A DNA stretch of 64,000 nt from positions 248,001-312,000 of the forward strand of contig NZ_JAXQNP010000001.1 of NCBI RefSeq assembly GCF_034427435.1. Direction: 5' to 3'. The notes under the pieces are model-generated. The model was not told the DNA's origin and did not search any database. It saw only the letters and a list, made by a program, of their open reading frames with translations. This document shows, one piece after another, positions 1 to 7,812 of this stretch. A program made the position numbers and the translations under genes. The DNA is from Nitrospirillum sp034427435. GTDB taxonomy: Bacteria > Pseudomonadota > Alphaproteobacteria > Azospirillales > Azospirillaceae. Numbering within the stretch: position 1 is the first letter of the stretch; every line of letters begins with the position of its first letter.

Positions 1-638
1 GCGGGGAACAGGGGGCTGGTCGGCTCATCGTCCGAGGCCGGGGCGATCAACTGGATGGCGTTCGTGCCGAACACCGCCAGGTCGCGGATGTGCTGTTCGA
101 ATTGCGCCAGCGTCCAGGCATCGTAGGTGTTGTTCTTGAAGCGATAGCCGATCTGATGGCCGCGCACCGGCTGGGCTGGGCTGGTGGACAGGTTCAGCGG
201 ATGATCCAGGACGATGTGCCCCGGCGTCATGCTCAGCGTGCGCAAGACATGGCCAATGCCGTACAGAACGCCCCGGCTGTCATTGCCGGCGATCACCAGG
301 GTGGTTTGCCGCCCCTGGCTTTCGGTCCGCAGGCTGTAGCCTTCGGGCTTGGTCGCGCCGGCGGCATGGGTGATGACGATGCGGACGGGGGCGTCACCTA
401 TCGGCCCCGATACCTGGGATGGCGCCAACCGGGACCAGGCGATGCCGGTGCGCTTGCGCACCTCATCCACCAGCATGTCAACGGCGGCGGCCTCCGGCCC
501 CTGGACCTGCGGCGCCACGACAACGGCCGCCGACAGATCCAAGGGAGACGCGACCTGCGCGCTGACCGGAATGGGGTAGGACACGGCGGCGGCCGCAGCG
601 GCCAGCACCACCGCGGCCCAGTGCCGAAGGGACAGCAT
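1..638 (-). CDS. glycoside hydrolase, N-terminal part (cut by window edge)
   Basis: The reading frame is open from an ATG at 638 to the window edge, giving about 212 residues. It begins with a hydrophobic signal peptide (roughly residues 1-27, ending VSAQ). Residues 30-150 look like the alpha/beta domain that precedes the catalytic barrel in GH20, GH67, GH84 and GH115 enzymes, with the typical stretch GNDSRGVLYGIGHVLRTL. After it, RGHQIGYRFKNNTYDAW and LAVFGTNAIQLIAP look like the first strand and helix of a TIM barrel. The start codon overlaps the stop of the ROK kinase by one base (TAATG), so the two are co-transcribed at the end of the amino-sugar module. It is probably an exported exo-glycosidase. 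The exact GH family cannot be fixed because the catalytic residues lie outside the window. Confidence 0.75.
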   Translation of the reverse strand, partial: MLSLRHWAAVVLAAAAAAVSYPIPVSAQVASPLDLSAAVVVAPQVQGPEAAAVDMLVDEVRKRTGIAWSRLAPSQVSGPIGDAPVRIVITHAAGATKPEGYSLRTESQGRQTTLVIAGNDSRGVLYGIGHVLRTLSMTPGHIVLDHPLNLSTSPAQPVRGHQIGYRFKNNTYDAWTLAQFEQHIRDLAVFGTNAIQLIAPASDDEPTSPLFP

Positions 639-1540
639 TACAGCGTGCGTTCCCACAGGCGGGCGGCGCCGCGCACGCCGGAAGAATCACCCCAGCGGGC
701 CGGCACCAGCTTCGCTTCCCAGACGTCGGTGAAGAGATAGGGCCGGATGGCGCCGGCCAGCCGGTCATAGATTTCGGTGACGTTGGACAGGCCGCCGCCG
801 AAGACGAAGACGTCCGGATCGACGATGTTGCTGACCAGGGCCAAGCCGCGGCCCAGCCGGTCGATGAAGCGGTCGAAGGCCGCGACGGCGTCCGGCTCGT
901 GGCGGCGCATGCTTTGGATGATGGTCTCGGCATCCATCTTGCGGCCGGTGACCGCCTTGAACTCCCGGCTCAAGCCGGTGCCCGACACCCAGGTCTCCAG
1001 GCACCCCTTGTTGCCGCACCAGCAGTCGGGCGCCGGCACTTCGTCGGCCTTGGGCCAGGGCAGGGAGACGTGGCCCAATTCACCGGCCAGACCGTTGGCG
1101 CCCTCGATCAGGCGGCCGTCGATCACCAGGCCGCTGCCGCACCCGGTGCCCAGGATGACGGCGAAGGCGATGCGGGCGCCGGCGGCGGCGCCATCGACCG
1201 CCTCGGACAGGGCCAGGCAGTTGGCGTCGTTGGCCACCCGGACCTCACGGCCCAGGGCGGCGGCCATGTCGCTGTGGAAGACGCGACCGTTCAGCCAAAC
1301 CGAATTGGCGTTGCGCATGAGCCCGGTCTGCGGGGAAATCGACCCCGGAACGCCGATGCCCACGGTGCCCTGGGCGCCCGCCTCCGCCTCAACCCGGCTG
1401 ACCAGGCGGCAGATGGTGGCGATGGCCGCGTCGTAGCTGCCGGGATTGGGCTCGCGCAGCCGCGACAGGAAACGGCCGTTGAGATCCAGGGCGGCGGCCT
1501 CGATCTTCGTGCCGCCAAAATCGACCCCGATTTGAATCAT
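638..1540 (-). CDS. ROK family sugar kinase (fructokinase / N-acetylhexosamine kinase type)
   Basis: A 300-residue cytoplasmic ROK kinase. The phosphate-binding motif DFGGTK is at residues 7-12, a catalytic-type Asp lies in NDAN (about D105), GELGH is near 153-157, and the ROK zinc site CWCGNKGC is at 173-180 followed by LE. The chosen ATG at 1540 gives the usual N-terminus MIQIGVDFGG and has GAGGG a suitable distance upstream. A longer in-frame start would add about 35 Arg/Pro-rich residues with no similarity. The gene lies between the ROK repressor and the exported hydrolase, downstream of nagA. Its likely job is phosphorylating a hexose or N-acetylhexosamine (GlcNAc, ManNAc, mannose or fructose). 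The substrate cannot be told from sequence. A second, unrelated kinase (BadF type) lies in the same module. Confidence 0.88.
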   Translation of the reverse strand: MIQIGVDFGGTKIEAAALDLNGRFLSRLREPNPGSYDAAIATICRLVSRVEAEAGAQGTVGIGVPGSISPQTGLMRNANSVWLNGRVFHSDMAAALGREVRVANDANCLALSEAVDGAAAGARIAFAVILGTGCGSGLVIDGRLIEGANGLAGELGHVSLPWPKADEVPAPDCWCGNKGCLETWVSGTGLSREFKAVTGRKMDAETIIQSMRRHEPDAVAAFDRFIDRLGRGLALVSNIVDPDVFVFGGGLSNVTEIYDRLAGAIRPYLFTDVWEAKLVPARWGDSSGVRGAARLWERTL

Positions 1541-1675
1541 GCGTAAGCCCTCATGCAGGCTGCTGGGAAATGACAGAGGTGAGGCTGTGCCCGTTGGCCC
1601 TGTTCGGCGCCTTTGCTCCGGCCCCGTTGAAAGAACCATACCCATTAGAAAGGCAAAATTAAATAATTAATGCCG

Positions 1676-2902
1676 TCATTCGGTCGCCGTTTTCATAAGA
1701 GTTGTCCGACTGGGCAAAAGGCGGTCGTTGAAGGGCAGCAAGGCCGCCCCCACGGCGGGGGCGTCGGTGGCCGTGGCGGCCCGATGGACGGGAACGATGA
1801 CGGGGATGACACCGGAATGCGCCCGCAACCGATCGTTGATCATCGCCGCCAGGCGGTCGATCAGGGGGGCCGGCAGGCGTCCGCCGAAAAACACCGCCTC
1901 CGGGTTCACCAGGCAACTGACGGCAACGATGGGCGTCGTCAGCAACTCGGCTGCCAAATCCAACCAGTCGGCCAGCAGCTGTTGGCCGACATCGTCCAAT
2001 TCCAATAATTGTTCCGGCCGGCTGACGATGCTGCCCCGGGCGGCGAGGAAGGCGAACAGCGCCGACAGCGAAACCGCCTCTTCCAGGGTGCGGGCCTGGG
2101 TCCGGGGGGAGACGATGGGCAGAAAGCCCAATTCGCCGCTGCGCCCCTGGGCGCCCCGGAAGTAATGGCCATCGATGACCATGCCGCCACCCAGGCCCTG
2201 GTTGATCAGGACATAGAAAAAGCTGGGATCGCGCAGGCCATAGCCGAACTGCAACTCGCCCAAGGCGGCGGCGGCGGCATCGTTTTCCACGAAAACCGGC
2301 AGCGGCGTGACCGCTGTGAACAGGCCGGCGATGTCCGTCGTGCTCCAGGCCTCGAAACTCTTGGGCCGATTGGGCAGGTTCACCCGGCCCAAGTCATCGG
2401 GTAGGGCCACGCCAATGCCGATGATGCGGCTGAGGGGGAAAGCCTGGGTCCGCGTCAACGTCTCCATCTGCGCCCTGAAGAAGGCGCTGACCGCCTCCGG
2501 CAGGGGGAAGCACGCTTCCAGGACGGCCCGGTGGCGCACCTGGCCCAGCAGGTCCAGGACCACCAGGGTGACGTTGTCGCGGTCCACGTTCACGCCGATG
2601 GCGAAGCAGCCGTCCGGATTGATCGCCAGGCGCATGGCCGGCTGCCCCCGGGTGCCCTGCATGCGGCCCACTTCCAGGATCAGGCCGTCATTCAGCAACC
2701 GTCGGGTGATGTTCGCGATGGCCGGTGGGGTCAGCCCCGTCAGCCGGCCAAGGTCAGCCCGCGTGAGCGGCCCGCTGACGCGAATCGCCTGCAGCATCAC
2801 CCTCTGGTTGTGGTCGCCGGCCCGTTCCAGATTCGTGCCGGAAAGGCTCGCGCCCAGGGTGGGGTGAAGGTCTGGAGATGGGGGGCTGAGGGGCGGCTGC
2901 AT
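1676..2902 (-). CDS. ROK family transcriptional repressor (NagC/XylR type)
   Basis: A 408-residue protein with an N-terminal winged helix-turn-helix (about residues 35-90, with TRADLGRLTGLTPPAIANI) followed by a ROK sugar-binding domain (about 95-400, with INQGLGGGMVIDG and GRSGELGF). It lacks the Cys-rich CxCGxxGC zinc motif found in the neighbouring ROK kinase, which fits a sensor rather than a catalyst. It sits inside the amino-sugar module, 117 bp after nagA, so GlcNAc, GlcNAc-6-P or a related sugar is the likely effector (inference). The A/T-rich element CAAATTAA lies 30-37 bases upstream of the start. The same or a near-identical element is found upstream of the ROK kinase and of the TonB receptor, so autoregulation plus regulation of the locus is plausible. 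Confidence 0.85.
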   Translation of the reverse strand: MQPPLSPPSPDLHPTLGASLSGTNLERAGDHNQRVMLQAIRVSGPLTRADLGRLTGLTPPAIANITRRLLNDGLILEVGRMQGTRGQPAMRLAINPDGCFAIGVNVDRDNVTLVVLDLLGQVRHRAVLEACFPLPEAVSAFFRAQMETLTRTQAFPLSRIIGIGVALPDDLGRVNLPNRPKSFEAWSTTDIAGLFTAVTPLPVFVENDAAAAALGELQFGYGLRDPSFFYVLINQGLGGGMVIDGHYFRGAQGRSGELGFLPIVSPRTQARTLEEAVSLSALFAFLAARGSIVSRPEQLLELDDVGQQLLADWLDLAAELLTTPIVAVSCLVNPEAVFFGGRLPAPLIDRLAAMINDRLRAHSGVIPVIVPVHRAATATDAPAVGAALLPFNDRLLPSRTTLMKTATE

Positions 2903-3019
2903 CCGGCCGTGTTCCCTTTTTCAAATTAATTGTTTATTCGTTCCTATGATGAGACACCGCTGTCATAGACACAATGACGCATTTGCGGGCGGGCAAAGAA
3001 AATTGGCCAGACAGTTGCA

Positions 3020-4192
3020 TCAGGCCGAAGTCATGCCTCCATCGCGCTGGCCCGCCACCCAGGTGTCCAAGACCTGCTGGTCCGCGTCCAACAGCACCAG
3101 GTCGGCCTGGAAACCAGCGGCCAGCTGACCCAAGCGACCGTCCAGCCCAAGGAAGCGCGCCGGGTACAGCGAGGCCATGCGCAAGGCCTCTTCCAGATCC
3201 AGACCCAGCAGGCTCATGGCGTTGCGCACCGCCTGGGCCATGTCGATATCGGCCCCGGCCAGCACGCCGTCATCCGTGACCAGGCGGCCGTCGCGGCGGT
3301 GGATGCGGTCGCCGTACAGGGTGAAGCTGCTGGCGTCCGTGCCGGTCGGCGGCATGGCATCGGTGACCAGCATCATCTTGCCCCGCGGCTTGACGGCCAG
3401 GGCCAGGGCCAGCAGGTCGGGATGGACATGGATGCCATCGACGATCAGGCCGCACCAGGCGTCCTTGGCCGTCATCGCCGCCAGGGCGATGCCGGGCGAC
3501 CGATTGTTGATGGGCGGCATGGCGTTGAACAGGTGCGTGAAGCCGCGCAGGCCGGCCCGCAGCGCCGCCTGCGTCCGCTCATGGCTGGCGGCCGAATGCC
3601 CGCCGGCCACCACCACGCCCGCCCGCACCAGGCGGGCGATGTCCGCATCCTCCACCTGTTCCGGCGCCAAGGTCAGCAGCACCCGGCCCAGGTCCCCGAA
3701 TTGCCGGGGCAGGGCGCACAGCCGGTCCAGATCCACCCCGTTCGGGCGGCGGATATGGCTTTCCTTATGAACACCGCGCCGGGCCGCACTCAGGAAAGGA
3801 CCTTCCAGGTGAACGCCGATGATGCCGCTACCGGGCACGGTGGCCGCTTCGGCGGCGGCCTCCGCGGCGGCCATCATGGTGTTGAGGTCGTCGGTGATGA
3901 CGGTCGGCAGCAGCGCCGTGGTGCCAAAGCGCCGGTGCGCCGTGGCGATGGCCAGGGCGCCGGCGACGGTGGGCGTGTCATTGAACAGCACGCCGCCGCC
4001 GCCGTTGACCTGCGTGTCGATGAAGCCCGGGGCCAGCAGGCTGCCTTCCGGCAGGGTGACCCGGGCGGCCCCCGCCACGGTGGCGACGGCGGGCACGATG
4101 TCCAGGATGTCGGGGCCGTCCAGCAGCAGGGCGTGACCGTCCAGCAGCACGTCCCCGGTGAACAGGCGGGCCCCCGTCAGAAGTTGGCGCAT
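3020..4192 (-). CDS. nagA: N-acetylglucosamine-6-phosphate deacetylase
   Basis: 390 residues of the amidohydrolase superfamily, the usual NagA length. It removes acetate from GlcNAc-6-P to give GlcN-6-P in the cytoplasm. Visible family motifs are the early metal/barrel segment GFIDTQVNGGGG, HLEGPF (metal-binding Glu), GGHSAA, the substrate loop FTHLFNAMPP, DGIHV, and the catalytic Asp in LVTDAMPP. The ATG follows the stop of the SIS-domain gene after a single base (TGA-C-ATG), so translation is likely coupled. In the pathway it acts after a GlcNAc kinase (BadF or ROK type here) and before the SIS-domain deaminase. The final residues are polar and there is no signal peptide. Confidence 0.96.
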   Translation of the reverse strand: MRQLLTGARLFTGDVLLDGHALLLDGPDILDIVPAVATVAGAARVTLPEGSLLAPGFIDTQVNGGGGVLFNDTPTVAGALAIATAHRRFGTTALLPTVITDDLNTMMAAAEAAAEAATVPGSGIIGVHLEGPFLSAARRGVHKESHIRRPNGVDLDRLCALPRQFGDLGRVLLTLAPEQVEDADIARLVRAGVVVAGGHSAASHERTQAALRAGLRGFTHLFNAMPPINNRSPGIALAAMTAKDAWCGLIVDGIHVHPDLLALALAVKPRGKMMLVTDAMPPTGTDASSFTLYGDRIHRRDGRLVTDDGVLAGADIDMAQAVRNAMSLLGLDLEEALRMASLYPARFLGLDGRLGQLAAGFQADLVLLDADQQVLDTWVAGQRDGGMTSA

Positions 4193-4193
4193 G

Positions 4194-5225
4194 TCAGACG
4201 GTCTCCGTCACCTTGGCCAGATTGGGCGGCACATCGGGGTTTAGGCCGCGCCCGGTGGCGATGCGGTGGATGCCCATGTAGAAGCTCTGCACCGAGGCCA
4301 GCGGGGCCAGTTCCGCCGGGATGCCGGGCACCGTCGGCAGCGGCACCACGCCGGGAACGTCGGTGGCGGTCGAGAGCACGGTGGCGCCCAGGCCCACCAT
4401 GCGGCGGATGGCGTCCAGCGTCGGCGGCAGGGTGGCGTCATCCTGCGTCAGCGCCAGCACCGGGAAGTCCGGCCCCACCAGGGCCAGGGGACCGTGGATG
4501 ACCTCCGCAGCGCTGAACGCGTCAGCGTGCAGACGGCTGGTCTCCTTGCATTTCAGGGCCATTTCCTGGGCCGCCGCAGCGCCCAGGCCACGGCCGATGA
4601 TGTACAGGCCGCGCACCGCCGCCAGGTGCGACAGCCCGGGATACCAGTCCAGCGCCGCCGCCTTTTCCATCCATTCGGGCGCGCTAGCCACCGCGGCCAG
4701 CAGGGCCGGATCCGCCTGCCAATGGGCCACCATCTGCAGGAAGGCGAACAGCGAGGTCAGATAGGACTTGGTGGCCGCGACGCTTTTTTCCGGACCCGCG
4801 CACAGCGGGATGGCCACGTCCGCCATCTGGAACAGCGGCGACGTCTCATCGTTCACGAAGGCGACCGTCAGCGCCCCGCCGGCTTTCGCCGTTTCGGTCA
4901 GGCGCAGCAGGTCGGGGCTGCGCCCCGACTGCGACACCGCGACGTACAGCGAGTCCTTCAGGTGCAGGGGGGTCTGGTACAGCGACACCACCGACGGACC
5001 GATGGAGGCGACGGGCAGACCCAGCCGGGTTTCGATCAGATATTTGCCATAGGTGGCGGCGTGATCGCTGCTGCCCCGCGCGCCGGTGACGACGAAGCGC
5101 GGCGCCAGGCGGCGCAGGCGGTCGCCCAGTTCCTGGAACAGGGGCGCGCAGCGCTCAATCTGACGGCGCATCGCATCGGGGGTTTCCGCGGCCTCACGGG
5201 CCATCAGGGGGGTGGTCGTGCTCAT
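4194..5225 (-). CDS. SIS-domain glucosamine-6-phosphate deaminase (NagB-II / GlmS isomerase-like)
   Basis: A 343-residue protein with two SIS (sugar isomerase) domains and no glutamine-amidotransferase domain, so it resembles only the isomerase half of GlmS. Motifs are ARGSSDHAA and SQSGRSPDLL in the first SIS domain, KSYLTSL, and IGRGLGAAAAQEMALKCKE with EVIHGP in the second. In nag operons of alphaproteobacteria and Xanthomonas/Shewanella this type (NagB-II) converts GlcN-6-P to Fru-6-P and ammonia in place of classical NagB, and no classical NagB is present here. The start is the ATG that overlaps the kinase stop by four bases (ATGA). A longer reading upstream would duplicate kinase sequence in another frame. 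Confidence 0.9.
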   Translation of the reverse strand: MSTTTPLMAREAAETPDAMRRQIERCAPLFQELGDRLRRLAPRFVVTGARGSSDHAATYGKYLIETRLGLPVASIGPSVVSLYQTPLHLKDSLYVAVSQSGRSPDLLRLTETAKAGGALTVAFVNDETSPLFQMADVAIPLCAGPEKSVAATKSYLTSLFAFLQMVAHWQADPALLAAVASAPEWMEKAAALDWYPGLSHLAAVRGLYIIGRGLGAAAAQEMALKCKETSRLHADAFSAAEVIHGPLALVGPDFPVLALTQDDATLPPTLDAIRRMVGLGATVLSTATDVPGVVPLPTVPGIPAELAPLASVQSFYMGIHRIATGRGLNPDVPPNLAKVTETV

Positions 5226-6136
5226 GGCAGGGCGCTCTTGGCGATTGGGCGTTGGGTTATGTCGCGGGGGGCGATTTGGCGGGCCATCAGCAGGGCGCCC
5301 TCCAACGCGTCGCCCTCCGGCTCGACCAGCAGGGACCGGGCCCAGGGGCTGAGCCACGGGGTGAGGGGGGCGGACAGCCCGCCCATCAGGCACAGATTGG
5401 GCGCACCCAGGGCGTGCAGGTGGCGGATGTAGGTCTCCAGCTCCTTGGCAGCACCCGAGATGATGGAGCAGGCGACGGCGTCGCCCTTGGCGGCATGGGC
5501 CAGGACGTCGGGCGCCAGGCGACCATAGTCGGCGGGGCCCGCGTCGTTCACCCAGCCCACGACGGCGGCCGGCGTGCCGCCCAGGCGGTCGCGGATTTGC
5601 CGGGTAAGGCCGGTTTCCGGTGCCAGATTGTCATGCGCCCGCAGGGCCAGGCGGATGGCCTCCCGCCCGATGCTGGCGCCGCTGCCCTCATCGGACACCT
5701 CGAAGCCCCAGCCACCGACGGCATGGCCGCGGCCGCCGATCAGGGCATAGCCGGCGCTGCCGGTGCCGGCGATCAGAATGGCGCCGTCCCGGCCGGAGAA
5801 GGCGCCCAAGCAGGCGGCATGGGCATCGGTCTCGGCGGCAAGGCTGGCGAACGCCGGGCCGGCGGTCCGGGTCCGGATGCTGTCCGTCGGCGTCACGATG
5901 CCGGCCAACCCCAGGCCGACATGCAGCCGGGGGAAGATGCTGGCGTTCAGCCCGGCCTGGGCCAGGGCCGCGTGTGTGGCCTCGAGGATGCTGGACCAGG
6001 CGCGGTCCAGCCCCAGCCGGATGTTCGCGGGGCCGCCCAGGCCCTCGCCCAGCAAGGTGCCGTCGGCGGCGCGCAGGCGGGCGCGGCACTTGGTGCCGCC
6101 GCCATCGACGCCTAGAAAGTAGCGATCGGGTGTCAT
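5222..6136 (-). CDS. BadF/BadG-type ATPase, N-acetylglucosamine kinase
   Basis: 304 residues of the ASKHA fold. The phosphate-1 loop GVDGGGTK is at residues 9-16, IAGTGSAGY is the phosphate-2 segment, and GWGFEVSDEGSGASIG is a signature of the BadF/BadG/GlcNAc-kinase family. The context (transporter before it, SIS deaminase and nagA after it) supports phosphorylation of cytoplasmic GlcNAc to GlcNAc-6-P. The stop overlaps the next start (ATGA). An alternative in-frame ATG at 6142 adds two residues. Neither start has a strong ribosome site. A GlcN or GlcNAc-containing substrate is inferred from neighbours. Confidence 0.88.
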   Translation of the reverse strand: MTPDRYFLGVDGGGTKCRARLRAADGTLLGEGLGGPANIRLGLDRAWSSILEATHAALAQAGLNASIFPRLHVGLGLAGIVTPTDSIRTRTAGPAFASLAAETDAHAACLGAFSGRDGAILIAGTGSAGYALIGGRGHAVGGWGFEVSDEGSGASIGREAIRLALRAHDNLAPETGLTRQIRDRLGGTPAAVVGWVNDAGPADYGRLAPDVLAHAAKGDAVACSIISGAAKELETYIRHLHALGAPNLCLMGGLSAPLTPWLSPWARSLLVEPEGDALEGALLMARQIAPRDITQRPIAKSALP

Positions 6137-6162
6137 GAGCATTTTCAGAAATGAGCGAGGGA

Positions 6163-7467
6163 TCAGGCGAGGGAAGGGACCTCGGCGACGGCCTTGCGGC
6201 CGACGCGGTGGCCGTAAAGCGCGTAGAACAGGATGTAGAGGTAGGCCGGCGCCATCAGCGCCAGGAACACGGCCTGGAAGGGATAGTGCTGCTTCAGTTG
6301 CACGAACAGCTGGGGCAGGACGGCGCCGCCGGCGATACCCATGATCATCAAGGCCGACCCGACCTCGGTCCGCCCACCCAGGCCGCGGATGCCCAGGGGG
6401 AAGATGGCGGGCCACATCATGGCGTTGGCGAAGCCCAACGCCGCCACGCACCCGACCGAGACATACCCGCTGGTGGCGAAGGCGGCGACGGTCAGGATCA
6501 CGCCCAGGATGGCCGACAGGGCCAGATAGCGCTCCTGCGACAGAACCTTGGGAATGAGCAGCAAGCCCCCCAGGTATCCCGCCAGCATGGCCGCCAGGGT
6601 GAAGGAGGTGAAGAACTTGGTCTCATCCAGCGGCAGGTCGAAGCCATGACCGTAGGTGCCGATGGCGTCACCGGCCATAACCTCGACGCCGACATAAAGG
6701 AAAAGGCAAAGAACACCCAGCCAGAGGTGCGGCGCGCGGGAGAGGGCGGGGGCGGCATCGCCGGCCGAGTCGTCGGCGCTGACATTGGCCTCCGCCGAAA
6801 CCTCGGGCAGGGACGAGCGGATGACCCAGACCGCCAGCAGGGCCAGCAGCGCCGCCATGACCAAGTAGGGCATGTGTATCTTCGCGGCGAAGGCGGACAG
6901 CAGCACTTCCCGCGCTTCCGGCGTGGGCGCCGCCTTGACCTGCTGGTCCAGGGTGTCGATGCCGCTCAGCACCAGCGCGCCGATGACGATCGGCGCCAGC
7001 ATGCCGGCGACCTTGTTGCAGATGCCCATGACGGCGATGCGCTGGGCGGCGCTGTCGATGGGGCCCAGGATGCTGATGTAGGGATTGGCGGCCGTCTGCA
7101 GCAGCGACAAGCCGGCGCCGATGACGAACAGCCCCGTCAACGCCCCCGGATAGACCCGAATCGTCGCGCACTCGCCAAAAATGACGGCGCCGATGGCCAT
7201 GACGAACAAGCCGAAGCCCATGCCCTTCTTCATGCCCGTCCGCCGCAAGACCCAGGAGGAGGGCAGGGACAGGAAGAAGTAGGACAGATAGAACACCATG
7301 GGGATCAGGAAGGCGTTCACGTCATCCAGATTGAACGCCAGCTTCACAAAGGTGATCAGCGGTCCATTCAGCCAAGTGACGAAACCGAAAATGAAGAACA
7401 GGACGCCGATAACCACCATGGAGGCGCGATTCTGGTTCGGTGAGGGGGGCGGTTTCACAAAGGCCAT
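6163..7467 (-). CDS. MFS sugar transporter (FucP/NagP family)
   Basis: 434 residues with about 12 hydrophobic segments, opening with VVIGVLFFIFGFVTWLNGPL, a sequence typical of the FucP/GluP/NagP branch of the major facilitator superfamily. It would import GlcNAc or another monosaccharide with protons across the inner membrane. Of several in-frame starts, the ATG at 7467 is preferred because AAGGA lies 8 bases upstream. It is the first gene of the minus-strand amino-sugar operon, 26 bp ahead of the kinase. The locus also contains fucosidase, mannosidases and galactosidase, so fucose or another hexose cannot be excluded, but the nag neighbours favour GlcNAc. Confidence 0.88.
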   Translation of the reverse strand: MAFVKPPPSPNQNRASMVVIGVLFFIFGFVTWLNGPLITFVKLAFNLDDVNAFLIPMVFYLSYFFLSLPSSWVLRRTGMKKGMGFGLFVMAIGAVIFGECATIRVYPGALTGLFVIGAGLSLLQTAANPYISILGPIDSAAQRIAVMGICNKVAGMLAPIVIGALVLSGIDTLDQQVKAAPTPEAREVLLSAFAAKIHMPYLVMAALLALLAVWVIRSSLPEVSAEANVSADDSAGDAAPALSRAPHLWLGVLCLFLYVGVEVMAGDAIGTYGHGFDLPLDETKFFTSFTLAAMLAGYLGGLLLIPKVLSQERYLALSAILGVILTVAAFATSGYVSVGCVAALGFANAMMWPAIFPLGIRGLGGRTEVGSALMIMGIAGGAVLPQLFVQLKQHYPFQAVFLALMAPAYLYILFYALYGHRVGRKAVAEVPSLA

Positions 7468-7812
7468 GGGCGCCATCCTTAATCGGTGATCAGGGTCTGG
7501 GATCGTGAAGGAACATCTTGGGGCAGAGCCGCGGCGGAATTGGGTGGAAATGGCCATCCGCCAGCCCTGGGCAGGTTCAGCGGTCCCGTCCGCATCCTGC
7601 CGGATTTCCTCGCTTCCGCCATCACCCGTTGCCTTATAATCACGCCAAAAGGCGATTTATGAAAGCAAATTAAAAAAAAATTGACGACGGGGAGGCTGTG
7701 CGGCACTTTGGTTACGGTAACAACGCCTCCAGTATTGCCGATACGGAGCGAAGCGATATTCAAGAGATCGGCAGGATCTACAAGAATAAAGCACAGCAGG
7801 GGAAACCATATC
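7468..7812. promoter_or_regulatory. divergent promoter region between nag operon and TonB receptor
   Basis: 345 bp without a gene, between the minus-strand transporter and the plus-strand receptor. On the plus strand there is a perfect -10 hexamer TATAAT at 7635-7640 with only a weak -35. A run of nine A follows CAAATTAA at 7666-7673, and TTGACG starts at 7681. A short palindrome lies at 7711-7721. A good ribosome site (AGGGGAAA) precedes the receptor ATG. These are the expected position for operators that couple outer-membrane uptake with GlcNAc catabolism. Confidence 0.5.
7711..7721. promoter_or_regulatory. short palindrome GTTACGGTAAC, candidate operator
   Basis: GTTAC-G-GTAAC is a perfect inverted repeat around one central base. 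It can be extended with partial symmetry to TTGGTTAC/GTAACAAC. It lies about 92 bp upstream of the TonB receptor start. LacI-family and ROK-family repressors bind elements of this kind, but the binding protein is not known. Confidence 0.3.
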
